NCBI GenBank assembly: GCA_000507305.1 | Contig: DF240838.1 | Span: forward strand, 9,155 to 73,154 | Direction of reading: 5' to 3' | From: Breviolum minutum Mf 1.05b.01 | Taxonomy: Eukaryota; Sar; Dinophyceae; Suessiales; Symbiodiniaceae | Length of the DNA: 64,000 nt | Part shown: positions 1 to 11,228 of the stretch, piece after piece | Layout of the letters: each line of letters begins with the position of its first letter | How positions within the stretch are numbered: position 1 is the stretch's first letter | The notes under the pieces: generated by a model | The model's input: only the letters and a program-made list of their open reading frames with translations | What the model was told of the DNA's origin: nothing | The model's database searches: none | Translations under genes and position numbers: made by a program

Positions 1-476
1 TAAAATTGACCATTAGAAGAATCACTTTTCAACAATCATTTGAAAAGATGAAAGCTTGTACAAAGAAGGGTGCTTGTGGAAAGGTTACTATATAATGAAA
101 GCTAATTGATTCAAATGAAACAAGTTTACTTCAGGGAACAACGCATTAAAATATATAGTCAAATTTCATGTCTTTATATGATGATGAAAACTTGTGATAA
201 CTTGTGATATTTCAATTTCATAAATCAATAAAAAACTGCACTCTGGTGGCCTGCCAGCCTCAAAAAAAACATCTGCCACAAAAAATAACGTGTTTCTTCA
301 TCTTCCTTCAAAGTTATCATTGATTTTGGATGGGAAATGTGCTGATGATGCGGCTCAGCAACTTCAAGTAGCAATTAAATCAAAGCATGTCTGGTACACT
401 CCATGAAACTAATATAGCACCTGCCAAGAAGCCATTCCAAAAGGAAAAGAGTCTTCCAGTCTTCCAAACACTATTT

Positions 477-588
477 TCAGGTGCTATATTCATTTCCAGG
501 AGTGTCTAGCTGTAGTTCAGCACCTTCACCAGCATCTGCTTCTACCTGCGGTTTTGGAAAGCTGTTTGGATTGGAGGGGCTGACGGCT
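477..588 (-). CDS. Putative exon, possibly 3'-terminal, unknown protein
   Basis: An open minus frame follows a CATAG acceptor and runs to a TGA at 479-477. It reads Pro/Asn/Glu-rich protein (AVSPSNPNSF near the start, GEGAELQLDTPG near the end). The codons look like those of the better exons here. A GTAGAA inside the frame could also act as a donor, so it may not be terminal. No family recognised. Confidence 0.45.
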
Positions 589-716
589 CTATGACTATAA
601 GCACAACACCATCATAAACTAACTTGATATGCCACGTTGGAGACTTGTGTGGATCCACTGCAAAACATTCTCAGACCCAAATCATGGGGTATAGTAGATG
701 GGTATCAACCTCATGT

Positions 717-761
717 TCAAAGTGTTCTCGCACCGGCCTTCTTCTCCTCTTTGGGTGCGGC
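717..761 (-). CDS. Putative short exon, Lys/Glu-rich
   Basis: After an ATACACAG acceptor the minus strand reads AAPKEEKKAGARTL and then a TGA. A GTGCGAG inside could instead be a donor. It is too short to assign a family. Confidence 0.35.
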   Translation of the reverse strand, partial: AAPKEEKKAGARTL

Positions 762-1056
762 CTGTGTATATGTGCATTGCGTTGTGGTATGGACAATGCA
801 TCCCTCAAATATGTGGAATACAACATATGTAATGTCCAAACATGTCATCAAAGTATATCAAATTTCAAAATATATCACCTTATCACAGAAGCTTAGTGAT
901 TCTGTTGCGAATATTCGCCAAATGGCTCATGGGCTTCATCTTCCCCAAGGATCAGGGTGAACACCAACAAAATTCCGCCAACCAAAAAAACAAACACAAC
1001 ATCACACAACCCTCATTCGTCATAAATTCAGGTTCAGAGTTTCCCATGCGACTCAC

Positions 1057-1144
1057 CAACCAATGGAAAACTCGGAAAGAAGCGCCTTGGGCTCCGCCTG
1101 GCGGCTCAGTGCCGAAGGTAGCAAGTAGATTATGGATGTCCAGT
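1057..1144 (-). CDS. Putative exon, unknown protein
   Basis: Bounded by an ACATAG acceptor and a consensus GTGAGT donor. Two minus frames are open. The one reading SRQAEPKALLSEF is the more protein-like; the other reads GTEPPGGAQGASF. Frame and product are unresolved. Confidence 0.4.
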
Positions 1145-1190
1145 CTATGTAGTAAAATATGGTAGTTAAAAAATGCTTATACTTATGAAC

Positions 1191-1260
1191 ATGATACGGT
1201 ACACAGTAATTCAGTACAACATAGGATGATACGGTACACAGTAATTCAGTACAACATAGG
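1191..1260. repeat. Perfect 35-bp tandem duplication
   Basis: The 35 bases at 1191-1225 (beginning ATGATACGGTACACAG) recur without a visible change at 1226-1260 and are followed by the start of a third copy (ATGATA). Confidence 0.85.
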
Positions 1261-1386
1261 ATGATATAATATCACATGATATAGTACAAATCGTCTTTTT
1301 TGACACTGGGTGCTTTGCTAAAGTGGTGACTTATACGCACATTTATTGCTGTCTGTTGGTCAAATCATGCAAATTCAACATGGCAC

Positions 1387-1509
1387 TTCCTCTGGTTTGG
1401 GGGCGACCCTTCCCTGTCCATTCAGCCCTTGGCTACATTTCCGGTTGTCAGGTGCCAGGATGCGAAAACAGGATCGCATATTTTCCACATCAATCCTTCT
1501 GCAAGAAAT
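1387..1509 (-). CDS. Putative exon, unknown protein
   Basis: A TTTTCTCTCAG acceptor opens a minus frame reading RRIDVENMRSCFRI and later GRVAPKPEE; a GTGCCA donor is possible at the end. About 41 residues with no recognised domain. Confidence 0.5.
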
Positions 1510-2338
1510 CTGAGAGAAAAAACGCACAACTTGAGTTTCAACCTGCGGTGCCAACATTGCGTGTATACTGTAAATATACATAATATACATATCTTTAAAC
1601 ATATTATATATATTACGTTTTAAAATGATATACATTGTATTATGTACGAATATACAATACATACTCCATAAATTCTAGTATGTTCAGTGTTTCGTACAAA
1701 TATCTTTCACTGATAATCACAAGCAAAACTATATTCCCAACATCAGGGCCTTGGCAGTCTTAGGCACTGCTGCCTTGTGGGCAACGGATGCGCAGTCAAC
1801 AGGAGCAACCCGTTGTCAGGTGAGGAATAGGTAGCATCAGCGGTTGCCCAGCTTACTCAGCAACAAACCCACTACCCAAGCCAACCAATTGATAATTGAA
1901 TGGATGATATGATGATGTCCCAAAATATCATGAAAACAACTTTCGGTAAGAGTTGAGTACGGCATTGTTGGAGTCCTTGGTCAATGGAACGTTCAAACTC
2001 TATCTCCTATCAAGCTTTACGAGTACCTCCGAAAAGTAAGATAGCAATGAAAAGAAACACATCATATCTACGATAGCCAGGTTCGAAACTAACAGTTTTG
2101 GTATTTACCTCCTAAAACTAACAATATAGCTTTTCCTTCCCGGGATTCAATTTGCCCACGTTCAATCAAACCCTAGAAAAAATCTAAACTCTGCGGCCTT
2201 GGCGGTGGCCTGAGGCTTCACCTTGTGCGATGATGAAAATTATGAATTTTCAAATGCTTAAATAACTTGAGTTCTTGATTGTTTCATTCATTTCTCGTTG
2301 TTGACATTTATATTCACAGTACGGTGCGCACAGTGTAC
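1510..2338. other. Stretch without a supported gene
   Basis: AT-rich, with TATA-rich runs near 1570-1670. I see no frame with convincing coding character on either strand; probably intron or intergenic sequence. Confidence 0.4.
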
Positions 2339-2459
2339 ATTCATATCATCCCAAATGTTCACGTCCATTTCACTGCTCATTGTACTGATGTTTCCTGAGT
2401 CGTCCACCTTCGTCTGGGCCATGGCACGATCAATGTGATGGAGGCTGGTGAGGAGCCAC
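2339..2459 (-). CDS. Putative exon, unknown protein
   Basis: An AAGTGCAG acceptor and GTACAC donor enclose a minus frame reading HHIDRAMAQTKVDD and SSEMDVNIWDDM. The composition is acidic and soluble. Not recognised. Confidence 0.55.
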
Positions 2460-2803
2460 CTGCACTTCAACAGAGATGTTGGTTTTGCTTTTGTCGTTAA
2501 TGACTGGATGTCCCAGATGTTCCAATTGTTGGTTGGAAATGGTTGGCAATTGTTGTGATATGGTTTGTTGGCTATATGTTTTGTTGTTTGGTCTGGCAAT
2601 GGTTGAAAAACAAGACATGTTTCGAGCACCAGGTTGAAGTGGATAAACCTGCGAATCAAGGAAAAAATCTCTTACAATGAACTCCTTTAGCTCCGTAGCT
2701 CTAATTGAAAAAAGGCATTAAACACTCAAAACCCTTCTGCTGAAAGTCAGTTCCAATGTCTTCTCATTGAAGCTGACTCGAACAGGTCAACATCATCTCC
2801 AAC

Positions 2804-2923
2804 CTGAAAGGCTGAGTTCGCCTTGTCACACGTGTGCAAACTCCGTTGCCCCTTCCGCCCCTGTTGCCCCATATTGCACCTCAAGCTGTTTGGATGGCTT
2901 TGTCTGATCTTCTCATGTCCAGC
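2804..2923 (-). CDS. Putative exon, frame uncertain
   Basis: The GCATGCAG acceptor and the CCTTTCAG|GTTGGAG donor make a 120-nt exon reading GHEKIRQSHPNSL. A second minus frame (LEVQYGATGAEGATEF) is also open and looks at least as protein-like, so the frame is undecided. Confidence 0.4.
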
Positions 2924-3132
2924 CTGCATGCAATGCTGAAAGGGAACAGCACAAATGCTGAAATGACATGCTAGAGAGTAGAAATATCTTGCATTGTATT
3001 GCTGCATTTTGTGATGAACATGCAAATTATATAAATCGTTCGCAATGAAGGCAGTATGGTATAGTGGAAGTATGTTTGTAAGTATTGCATATACAATTAT
3101 GATATATACATCCACTTGCTACTTGGCTAATC

Positions 3133-3492
3133 TTGCATCAGGTCAATCAACGATCCTCTTACAATGCTGATTCAAGTCTCATGACGCATGCATGCAGGGG
3201 CTGCACGGCAACAAACCGCATGCAAACCTCATCTGCATGTGCAAATCAACGTTCTTCCAACGGATTCAACCAGCCTTCTCACAGGCTGGAGACAACGAAC
3301 ATGCCAAGGACACGTCTGCCACCGTCAGTCTCTGACCTTAGGAAAAATAAGCATATTGCTGCGAAGCCCCTTGTGAGATGTTTTGCTTTAACCATGGCTA
3401 TCTCTTTTGCTTTAACCTACTTTCCCGAAGCTGTTTATGATAGTTGTTCTAAAGCTCAGCAACTGCTCGACTCTGTTGTTTCAGAATGTTAG
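3133..3492 (+). CDS. Possible plus-strand open frame, 119 aa
   Basis: Uninterrupted plus frame with a Met start. The second half (DLRKNKHIAAKPLV, then a hydrophobic stretch around ALTMAISFALTYF, stop at 3490) looks better than chance. The first half is Ser/Asn-rich and weak. No homology recognised; it could be chance in low-complexity sequence. Confidence 0.2.
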   Translation: MHQVNQRSSYNADSSLMTHACRGCTATNRMQTSSACANQRSSNGFNQPSHRLETTNMPRTRLPPSVSDLRKNKHIAAKPLVRCFALTMAISFALTYFPEAVYDSCSKAQQLLDSVVSEC

Positions 3493-3861
3493 GGTAAAAT
3501 AAGTCCAGCTATGACCTGTCCAACAAAAAATTCACAACTCGTCGCAAATGTGGTTCATGTTGATCTGGGATGATCTAGGTACTAATTACATTTTTTTGGA
3601 CTGGAATATCAAAATGCTCCAAGTCAACTGCACCTGTATTCTTGATGATTTGGATAATATCACGTATGGCTTTGTTCAATCAAAAATCTATTCACGACAT
3701 GTGTTCAAGGCGAGCATCTAGCATTTTCAAACGTTTTTAGCAAAAAGAAACCCAAAAAATAACGGCAAACAGGAACAGCATGCAATGACCACCATGACTA
3801 GTCACCTCAATGACTTCATTCATACTTATCATCCTGTCCTTGTATCATCTTGTAGCATTAC

Positions 3862-3984
3862 CTTCGATTTTCCAGCTTGAATCCCCATCTCTCCGCGCGG
3901 CAGCAGTTTTGAAACACCTGTTGTGTTGCAGTTCGTTGACGCGTCTCCGGGGGGGTGAAATCCACGATGTACGAAGCAACTCTC
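3862..3984 (-). CDS. Putative exon, unknown protein
   Basis: A GCTTTCAG acceptor and an AAG|GTAATG donor, both canonical, enclose 123 nt reading VASYIVDFTPPETRQR and CRAERWGFKLENR. One of the better-bounded exons at the left end; no family recognised. Confidence 0.6.
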
Positions 3985-4129
3985 CTGAAAGCAAATCATT
4001 GTGATCTGAGCAGCGTCTATTGTGGATAAAGATGATTCATACAACAAATGTTGTGCAGCACATCAATCAATTCCAAGTCGCAAAAAATGATCTAGCCAAA
4101 TTATCATTTGATCATTGTTTTGGAGGGCT

Positions 4130-4291
4130 GCAATTTCTACGACTTCGTGACGCTTGGTCTTTGCTCTGGCACTTTCATCATTGGAGCGGCCACCAATTTA
4201 TGGCCAGTACTTCTGCAACTTGGTGAATTCCAAGCATCAGCAAGTCGTCGCAAGGCCATGGTGGCCATGGTGGCCATGACCATATCTGAAA
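4130..4291 (-). CDS. Possible exon with a 9-bp tandem repeat
   Basis: Two minus frames are open (MALRRLADAWNSP and ARAKTKRHEVVEIAAL). The plus strand at 4257-4280 holds a 9-bp tandem GGCCATGGT. Coding is plausible but the limits and frame are unclear. Confidence 0.3.
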
Positions 4292-4311
4292 TTCTTCCAA
4301 CAACCTTCTAA

Positions 4312-5052
4312 CTTGCTAGCATTCAACAACAAAACGCAACTATACGAAGCTGATGTGAAAAACTTGTCTGGTCTTGCTAACTGCTGATGTCAATTCCCAT
4401 GCACCGAACTACTGCGGAGCAGCAAAGGGAGTGAGCTACTTGGCACCTCTGAAATGGTTTCAACTGAAAAATTGCCCCTCAAGTAAGGGTGTTCACTACC
4501 TGTTGGCATCATTCTAGTGGTGACCACAAACTGGCAGACTTCGTGCTTTCGAAGACTCAAACAATGAAAGCTTGAGAACCTAATTTAAAATGCTATTTGT
4601 GTAGCACCTCCGAACCAACTATCACCATCATGACCCCAAAGAAAACTAGAGAAAACTGCGCAAATTCAGACAGAAACTCTGACTAAAGCATGCGCATATC
4701 CAGGGAACTCAAAACTACAGCACATCATCATCTACTTCCAACATCTTCAAATCCATCATGAGTCATGCAGTGGCCAAATCACTCCCAACATGCTACCCTC
4801 AGGCGGCCCCGCAGGCAACATGAGGTGTTGGCAACTGGCAAGCCGAGTTATTAGGATTCCTCCAAGGATTGGTTAAGAAAGATTTCACAGTTACAACAAG
4901 GTACGGAGAAACTCACAACCTTGGGTATTGTTCACCTTTTCGCTCAGTTGAGACTAATGCTGTGAGAAGCTGAACAGCTCACACCAAAGGGACATTTTTT
5001 AACCAACCTCAGATCTCAATATTATCTTCAGTCAGAGTCATCTGAGAAAAAT
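4312..5052. other. Stretch without a supported gene
   Basis: I found no frame with coding character or paired splice signals here. Likely intron sequence. Confidence 0.35.
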
Positions 5053-5143
5053 CTAAGCTGTAGGATCTTGTATCATGTAAGTGAAATGTCTTTTCCACTG
5101 CTTGAAGGTTGCCGGTTGCGAGCAGCGCTCAAGGAGGCTGCAC
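5053..5143 (-). CDS. Putative exon, unknown protein
   Basis: Downstream of a TTTGCAG acceptor the minus frame reads LLERCSQPATFKQWKR and reaches a stop at 5053. The true 3' limit may lie earlier. Not recognised. Confidence 0.4.
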
Positions 5144-5244
5144 CTGCAAACAGGCTGACAAAGCTGATGCAAATGCAAATGTGTGTTGGTACAATAGAAA
5201 AAATATGAAAAAATACATTGACGACTGTTTTTGTAAATCAAAAC

Positions 5245-5376
5245 CTGATGGCACAACTCTTTTGTGATCAATGATTATATCTTCATCAATGTCTCGAAGC
5301 GAAATGGATAAATGGATCGACATGGGGTGTCCATCTCCATCCGCCTCTAGGTAAACAAAAGCTGAGCAACCACCAA
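5245..5376 (-). CDS. Putative exon, unknown protein
   Basis: A CATTCCTAG acceptor and a CATCAG|GTTTTG donor bound 132 nt reading SAFVYLEADGDGHPMS and SLRDIDEDIIIDHKR. Strong coding appearance; the acidic middle gives no recognised domain. Confidence 0.6.
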
Positions 5377-5459
5377 CTAGGAATGTCACATGTGGCTTTA
5401 GGATGCCAAGTTTGAATATACCATGATTGCAACCTGGGGCAGACCGCGCCGATAGGGTA

Positions 5460-6132
5460 GGGATTGGGGGGTTGTTTAAACAAAGGGGGGGGGGGGGTTA
5501 AACAAGGGGGGGAAGTCGTTTTTTCGACCCTTCCCGACCCCCCCCCGACCAACCACGCAACAAGGGGGGGGGGGCGGTAGGTTNGTCGAGTCGGTACGGT
5601 ACGTGACGGTACGTACGTCGTACGTCGAGTCGACGCGACGTACGCGACGCGACCGACCGACCCGACGAGAGAGAGGAGGAGGGGGCGGTAGTTTGAAAGG
5701 GGGGGTTGTTTGAACAAAGGCGGGAAGGGAGTTGTTTGAAAGAGAGAAGGACAGGGGTGCATGGGCATACCGTCTGGTTATAGACATGGGAAGATGTGGG
5801 GACATGAGGACATACAACAGCAAAAGGACAACGGGATGTTGCAAGGTGGCTACAAGGAGGCAGTGCCTTTGGACAATTGGAACATTTTCTGGGGACTGCT
5901 CACTGGTTGAAACATGGACCGGGGCACACCTTCATCTCTACACTTGAGACAGGGACGCGGGCACGTGGGAGCACACTGGAGCAACACCACCAACAACAAG
6001 TAGCAAGAAGGTGAACAACAATGGGAACAGCTGTTTCCCCAAACCAAAAGGCAAAAAACAACAACCACTGTTTCCCCCAAACAACCCTCCCGCCCCGGTT
6101 CAAACAATCCCCCCCCCCTTTGTTCAAACAAC
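5460..6132. repeat. G-run repeats and ACGT-rich block
   Basis: Copies of GTTGTTTGAACAAAGG or close variants, each with a long poly-G, occur near 5470, 5500 and 5703. An inverted copy with poly-C lies at 6096-6132. Between 5580 and 5665 the sequence is an unusual alternation of GTAC, ACGT, TCGA and CGCG. One undetermined base is at 5584. The open frames across it follow the low complexity. Confidence 0.7.
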
Positions 6133-6291
6133 GCTGGGATCCCTCTATCGGGGATATCTGACCTGGGGTGCACCTTCAGTTGCCGTTGCCACCTTTGCGG
6201 TGCCCTCCAGGAATCTATGATACCAAACGTGTCAGATATAAAGTGCCATTACAAAATACAACTTATTGCAAAATACCTCGCCTTATCAGAC

Positions 6292-6442
6292 TGTTTTGGG
6301 ACTTTGGGAGACTTCCAGAATTTCTCTTAAAAAAGAGGCAGTATCCAAAAGGATCCATCGATCCGCCTCAGTGCCATTGCGAGATCGGCCAAGGCTCAGC
6401 GCATCTTTTGCCCAGCCAGTGGCAGATCTGCCGGGTTGGTAC
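6292..6442 (-). CDS. Putative exon, unknown protein
   Basis: Begins after a GAGGTTAG acceptor and reads GRSATGWAKDALSLG, EADRWILLDTASF and REILEVSQSP over about 50 residues. A GTCTGA donor lies at the end. Good coding character, not recognised. Confidence 0.6.
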
Positions 6443-6874
6443 CTAACCTCAAACAGCTTGGAAACTGACAATTTCCAAGAGCAAAACTTGGGTGTACTGT
6501 ACTGTTGATTCATATGGTACTCATATGAAACAAGAATATGGGGGAAATAACATGTAAAACATGCAATTGTCGTGATGAAAGCTGTAGGAGATAATTCAGT
6601 TGCTCACAGATTCTCTTTTGAACTCATCTCAATTTGAACTTCATTCAAAACACAAAATGAAAGTGCAGAGTATGCCAAAAGACCCTTCACATCTTGAAGC
6701 TTTTGCAAGATTGGAGATTGGAGTCAGGTTGCATCACTCAAATCATCGAAAGCGAAAGCCAAGCCACACAACTGGTTGAATTTGGCACAAAAATTATCCA
6801 TCTGCATTCACGATGATGTGCTTCTTGCTAAGCTTTTCGATGTCCTAGTGAAGTCCCGAGTGCTAGGGCAAAAC

Positions 6875-6998
6875 TGCAGGAATTCTACAGGGGAAACGGG
6901 GATGTAGGTACATTCGTCAGATCCTGGACCAAGGTCGCCATGATGAGAGCCTATCAGTGTATCATGTGCGACCTGACATAGCATAAGGGCCACGAATA
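6875..6998 (-). CDS. Putative exon, unknown protein
   Basis: A CCAACCTCAG acceptor opens a minus frame reading ALMLCQVAHDTLIGSH and DECTYIPVSPVEF. The donor is either GTAGAA at 6888 or GTTTTG at 6874. Convincing coding sense; family unknown. Confidence 0.6.
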
Positions 6999-7305
6999 CT
7001 GAGGTTGGAGCACAGTCACACAATGATTTTCATTCAAAACAAACGGGTGCTCCAATGCAGGATGTTTCATCATAAGATCCACCGTGGGGGCCCGTGAATG
7101 GAGCTGGTCGACCGTTATATTTTAGACCTTTTGATATCTTTTGATCATAAGGTGGATTTCATTCTTACCTGCTGAATTCCAGCCTCTTCATAGTACAGAT
7201 TCCAGTCCCCAAGCAAGTTTCAAGTTCAAACATTCCTCGGAGAAGTCTTGTAATTTTCACATTTTTGACAATTAAAGATGACTTCATTTGCCATCACAGC
7301 ACCAT

Positions 7306-9105
7306 TTACTCGCAGGATTCGTCCTTCTCAATTTGTGACAGTTCCGCCTCATGACGTTCCTGCATGGCTTGAGAAGGAAGGAGGAATTGACACGTTAAAT
7401 GCTGCTGAATTCATATTAGACATCATATGACGCCCATATCTCTGCCAAACGACTCTTCAGATATATTCACGTATGCCAATCTATGTGCCAATCGTCCGTT
7501 CTTCCTGTGCCATTTTGTACTCATGACGGACACTTGGGAAGTGTGCTCGACATCTACCATGGTCCGATGGTCCTTCCTTGCGGTATCTATTAGATTTGGC
7601 CAAATTTGAATGGCTCGCCAATACAGGAAGTCCGAGAGCAAGATAGACATTGCGCATGAAAAAACACAATTTTTGGTACGCTAGAGGCATATGTTTGGGG
7701 ATATCAAACATACAAACATCATCTCTAAACTAAGAAATTTTTCCCCGGTCCCCAGGTAAAGGACATGTCGGAAACCATGGCGGAAACCATGGCACCTTGC
7801 GCTTCATCTTTCCCATGGTGTCCAATTTCGTGATGTGCGTTCCAGCCTTGGAATTTGACATTTCACAAACATGTCATCGTCTATCAGAGATGAAGATGAA
7901 ACACGTGTATTCCTCCATCATGCATAGTGAATGACACTCGTGAGACGAAATGCTATCTCAATATTGCTTCTGGTGTTACAACTTGAGAACTGCAAATGAG
8001 GAATCAATGCAAATGATCAAAACAGTTGAATGCCAAAAACATCATTCCAAAAACATCATTCCAAAAATAAGACTCCTCACACAGATTCCCCCAACAAAAA
8101 TTACACAGATTCCCCCAACAAAATCTTTGCAATGCGTCCAAGGGTCTTGGTATGCGGTGTTCACCTAGCAAACCACGGCCGCATCAATCCAGGATGTTCA
8201 TTGACTTCCGCTAGCAAAAAAGAAGCGGGATTAAACTAATTGAACATCGCATCTCCAACCTGTGCAAAGGTACCACGTACATCCATGTAACTCTTTGCTG
8301 AAAGCAACCTCTTCAAATGGAAAGGCACGAATACAACTTCCTACAAGTACCGGTTAGTCATCTCTAAATGATTCTGGCCTCAAAATGATGAACTGCCAAT
8401 GTCTGGATGATTGGAATCGATTGGAATACACCACCTGGTTCCACTTTGTGGTCCCCTTCACTGGCCGTTTCTTATTTCATCTGGTTTCAATGGGCAAATG
8501 TCACCAACAAACGTCATCCTCGGCGCCTGTTCCCACTTGGTCTTTAAGCCTTCGATGAGATCTTGACGGTCTTCCTCTTCAAGAGGCCTACAATCAAATT
8601 CAACGATTCTGAATGAAACTCGTCAAATATTCTTCCATAAATTGTGTTCTGTGATTCATGTTCAGGATGATTTGTGCCTGGCAAAGGACTGAAGAACACC
8701 GAAGTGTTTGAAATTTATATATATACTCAGAACTTTCGTGTCGACTTGCCTCATTCGTGCAGCTTCCTCTTGTTCACGTGCCTCTTGCAACCTGGAAGGT
8801 AAAACTTTCCACTAAAAATAAACGGCAAAAAAGGACATCAAAAGCGAAGATCCTTCGCAAATCCAAGGTTGCTACGCTCGGATGTAGGAGTATTCAGCAT
8901 CAATGTCCTGCGTTTCGGGATTTGGCACGAAGTGCCTTTGGGGATTGACATGTTGTCCGAAAACAAGTTTTTTTTGGGGGGGAGTTGTGACATCCATTTT
9001 CAACCGCAGCGACAGTGGTGATGAGGAAATCTTCACACTTCCCAGGTGCAGACCGGATTGGTCCTTCTTGATGTGGCATAAATACCTTGGCACCTTGCCA
9101 TAGTC
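7306..9105 (-). CDS. ENKUR: Enkurin C-terminal region, multi-exon (FAP106-like)
   Basis: Enkurin is a flagellar doublet-microtubule protein with a conserved C-terminal enkurin domain. Five exons match that domain in order. 9105 to about 9040, after a CATCAG acceptor: DYGKVPRYLCHIKK, the domain's YGxxPxYL start. 8791-8750: EAREQEEAARM. 8587-8527: LEEEDRQDLIEGLKTKWEQ. 7613-7558: WPNLIDTARKDHRTM. 7359-7306: ERHEAELSQIEKD and a TAA stop. The 8791-8750 exon ends in a GC donor (GCAAGT) whose phase fits the next exon. The last two exons also join in phase 0. The phase between 8527 and 7613 does not fit as drawn, so a donor or one small exon is missing. The N-terminal half should lie upstream (higher coordinates) but was not identified. 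Confidence 0.72.
8031..8124. repeat. Two short tandem duplications
   Basis: A 14-bp unit (CATCATTCCAAAAA) is repeated near 8038-8066. A 22-24-bp unit containing ACACAGATTCCCCCAACAAA is repeated at 8079-8100 and 8103-8124. Both lie in an enkurin intron. Confidence 0.8.
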
Positions 9106-9385
9106 CTGATGGGGCACACACACACACAAAACAGTGGTGAGTTCTCAAACTGAATGTCTTGGAATATCAAAAAAGTATTCACTGACACAGGCTGACGTGA
9201 ATGCTGCATGCTGTCTCTACAGAACTCCGTTAAACAAAACCAAACCAGAACATCACAAGCGAAACAGTAACAAAGAGACAAAGAACGAACAAATAGATCA
9301 CCAGCTACGGAACACGGAACACCCCCAAGCCCAACATTGCGAGCGTTTTTTTGTCTAAGTCGTCCCGTTGAAGCGCTCTTTGAAA

Positions 9386-9413
9386 AGCCTCAATCACAGG
9401 TTTATTTGTGATC
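9386..9413. other. Short inverted repeat (hairpin)
   Basis: AATCACA and TTGTGATC flank a short AT-rich loop, giving a 6-7-bp stem. No link to any RNA gene is visible. Confidence 0.4.
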
Positions 9414-9535
9414 TTTTGTAGGCTCAGAGGTAAAAGCACCGGGGCAACCTGCCCTGTGCAACCGTTCATATAGCTCCACCTTGTATAGGTGGTAGCTCAA
9501 AGCCACCTGGCAGCGAGGCAAAAAATTTGGGTGGC
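9402..9535 (-). CDS. Possible exon, unknown protein
   Basis: A CCGTTGCAG acceptor opens a frame reading YHLYKVELYERLHRAG and ending at a stop at 9402. The composition is protein-like but no donor is obvious. It may be an upstream enkurin exon or an unrelated repeat. Confidence 0.3.
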
Positions 9536-9659
9536 CTGCAACGGAAAAATGCAGTAGTGGTGGTAGTAGCGGTAGTAGTGGTAGTCCAAGTAGAAGAAAT
9601 AGAAGAAAAGTAGAGCTGTTTTCATAGAGTACGCAACATGACTCCATTGTTTGATGGGT

Positions 9660-10080
9660 TCTTTGCAGAAATTCTCCCTAGACTTCCTTGAATTTCCATG
9701 TTTTCTTGATTAATTTGGATTTCTCTAGATTGCCCTGGATTTCCCATGGATAACCCACACATGTCCTACAAATAACCCTAGATCTTCTTTGTTGGTTACT
9801 CTTTCCGTTGTCTAATTCACCTCTCTTATCCGCACCCAGCAACGGTGGAACTCCAGTTGGCAAAGCTGCAGCTGCATTAATCCATAACATCAACAGTATT
9901 CCCAACACATCGCAACACAAACATCACAGCAAGATTTAGCAAGAACTTCCGTTGAATTTGCTTGTCCTGCATTTCCCTGCTCTTCCTAGATTTCCCTAGA
10001 TTTGTCCCTCTTGGCTTCCATGCTGTTCCCTACATTTCCCTAGACTTCCCTAAATTTGGAGATAGCCACAGGCCCTACAT
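9660..10080. repeat. Degenerate TTTCCCTAGA-type repeat
   Basis: Many imperfect copies of TTTCCCTAGATT and CCTGGATTTCC occur at 9670-9740 and 9960-10055. Simple-sequence in character and non-coding. Confidence 0.6.
9821..9871 (-). CDS. Possible short exon
   Basis: A TTAATGCAG acceptor and an AGAGAG|GTGAAT donor bound 51 nt reading LPTGVPPLLGADKR. It lies inside the TTTCCCTAGA repeat zone. Weak but properly bounded. Confidence 0.3.
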
Positions 10081-10589
10081 TTCTTTACCCTCAGGACTCA
10101 TGTTGCACAAAGAAAGCAACAAGGAAAAGTAGGAAAACATAAAATTGATGGAAGGGAAATGGGAAGAAAATGTAAGGAAATCCAAGTCAAAGTCACCTCC
10201 AAAGAAGGCATCAATTGATGGACTTATCTCAGTGATCCTAAGATATTAGCGTGCTACTGGAAATGCTGCCATCAACATATAGACACATCCAACCACCTTC
10301 CAACCTCATGGACTCTCATTGACCACGGTGTCTTCCTTGACCTGGTGTTTTGGATGAGCTTCTCCGAGAGAAAACAACTTTGGATTGGGCATCGAGTTGT
10401 ACCAACCCATTTGAAGAAGATTCAGCAAATTGGATCTTCTACTGAAGCATCGGAGTTTTAAAAAATCATTGAAACCACCACGTGACAAGCTCCGTCATCT
10501 CAGAAAGGATCCACGTCTGCCATTTACTGCTCACAGTGAGATGATGTGTGATTGTATGGTATAACTATTTTCGCATCCTTATGACACAA

Positions 10590-10890
10590 ATTATGACACT
10601 GTAAAAAGCAATGTTGCAAGAGAAGAGGCCGCGGAAACGCAAAAAGCCAACCTTGTTCTTCTCCAAGTGTGGGAAGCGCTGCTGCTGCAATTTCAAGTCC
10701 TGTCTCCAGGTGTTAAAGACAAATAAAATCAGCATAAAATCAGTTTCTGAGAGCTGTTGCCGGGATTCCACCCGTTGTTGTTGGTGGGTTGCACATTCAC
10801 TATTCAGCCGACAAGTACCCCAAACTCATGGCATGCTTCAGCACTTTGCGGGAAAGAAACTATATGCATCCAAATCAAATTGTTGATTAC
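10590..10890. other. Coding-like sequence of uncertain strand
   Basis: On the plus strand EEAAETQKANLVLL (10610-10690) and GLHIHYSADKYPKLM (10785-10850) look coding. On the minus strand THQQQRVESRQQLSE also looks coding. I could not decide between them. Confidence 0.3.
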
Positions 10891-10978
10891 TCTTGGGACC
10901 TCAGTTCTGATCATGAAAAACTGAATAAAGGTTTTACTTGTTCAGGCTTGTCCATAAAGGTGCCACAAGTTTCAAGAC

Positions 10979-11058
10979 CTGTCCTTCCAAACGCCTTTGC
11001 CACAATTCTTGTGCCACTCGTCCAAATCCTTGGTTTCCTTGGCCTTCCTTTCCAACTC
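10979..11058 (-). CDS. Exon of helical, charged protein
   Basis: An ACCCACAG acceptor and an AG|GTCTTG donor enclose 80 nt reading ELERKAKETKDLDEWHKN. Strongly charged and helix-prone, like other minus exons further right; possibly the same gene. Confidence 0.65.
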
Positions 11059-11228
11059 CTGTGGGTTTTGGCCATGGTTGACAAAGCTTGACATTCAGTG
11101 CAGTGGGACAGGAGTGAAGATTGAAGGACAAAGGTGAATTCCAAACAGCTGGGTCTGGGTCATCCAAAATATTATGAGGTTTCAAGATGAATCATGTCAT
11201 GTCATGACATGACATGACATGTCATCAG

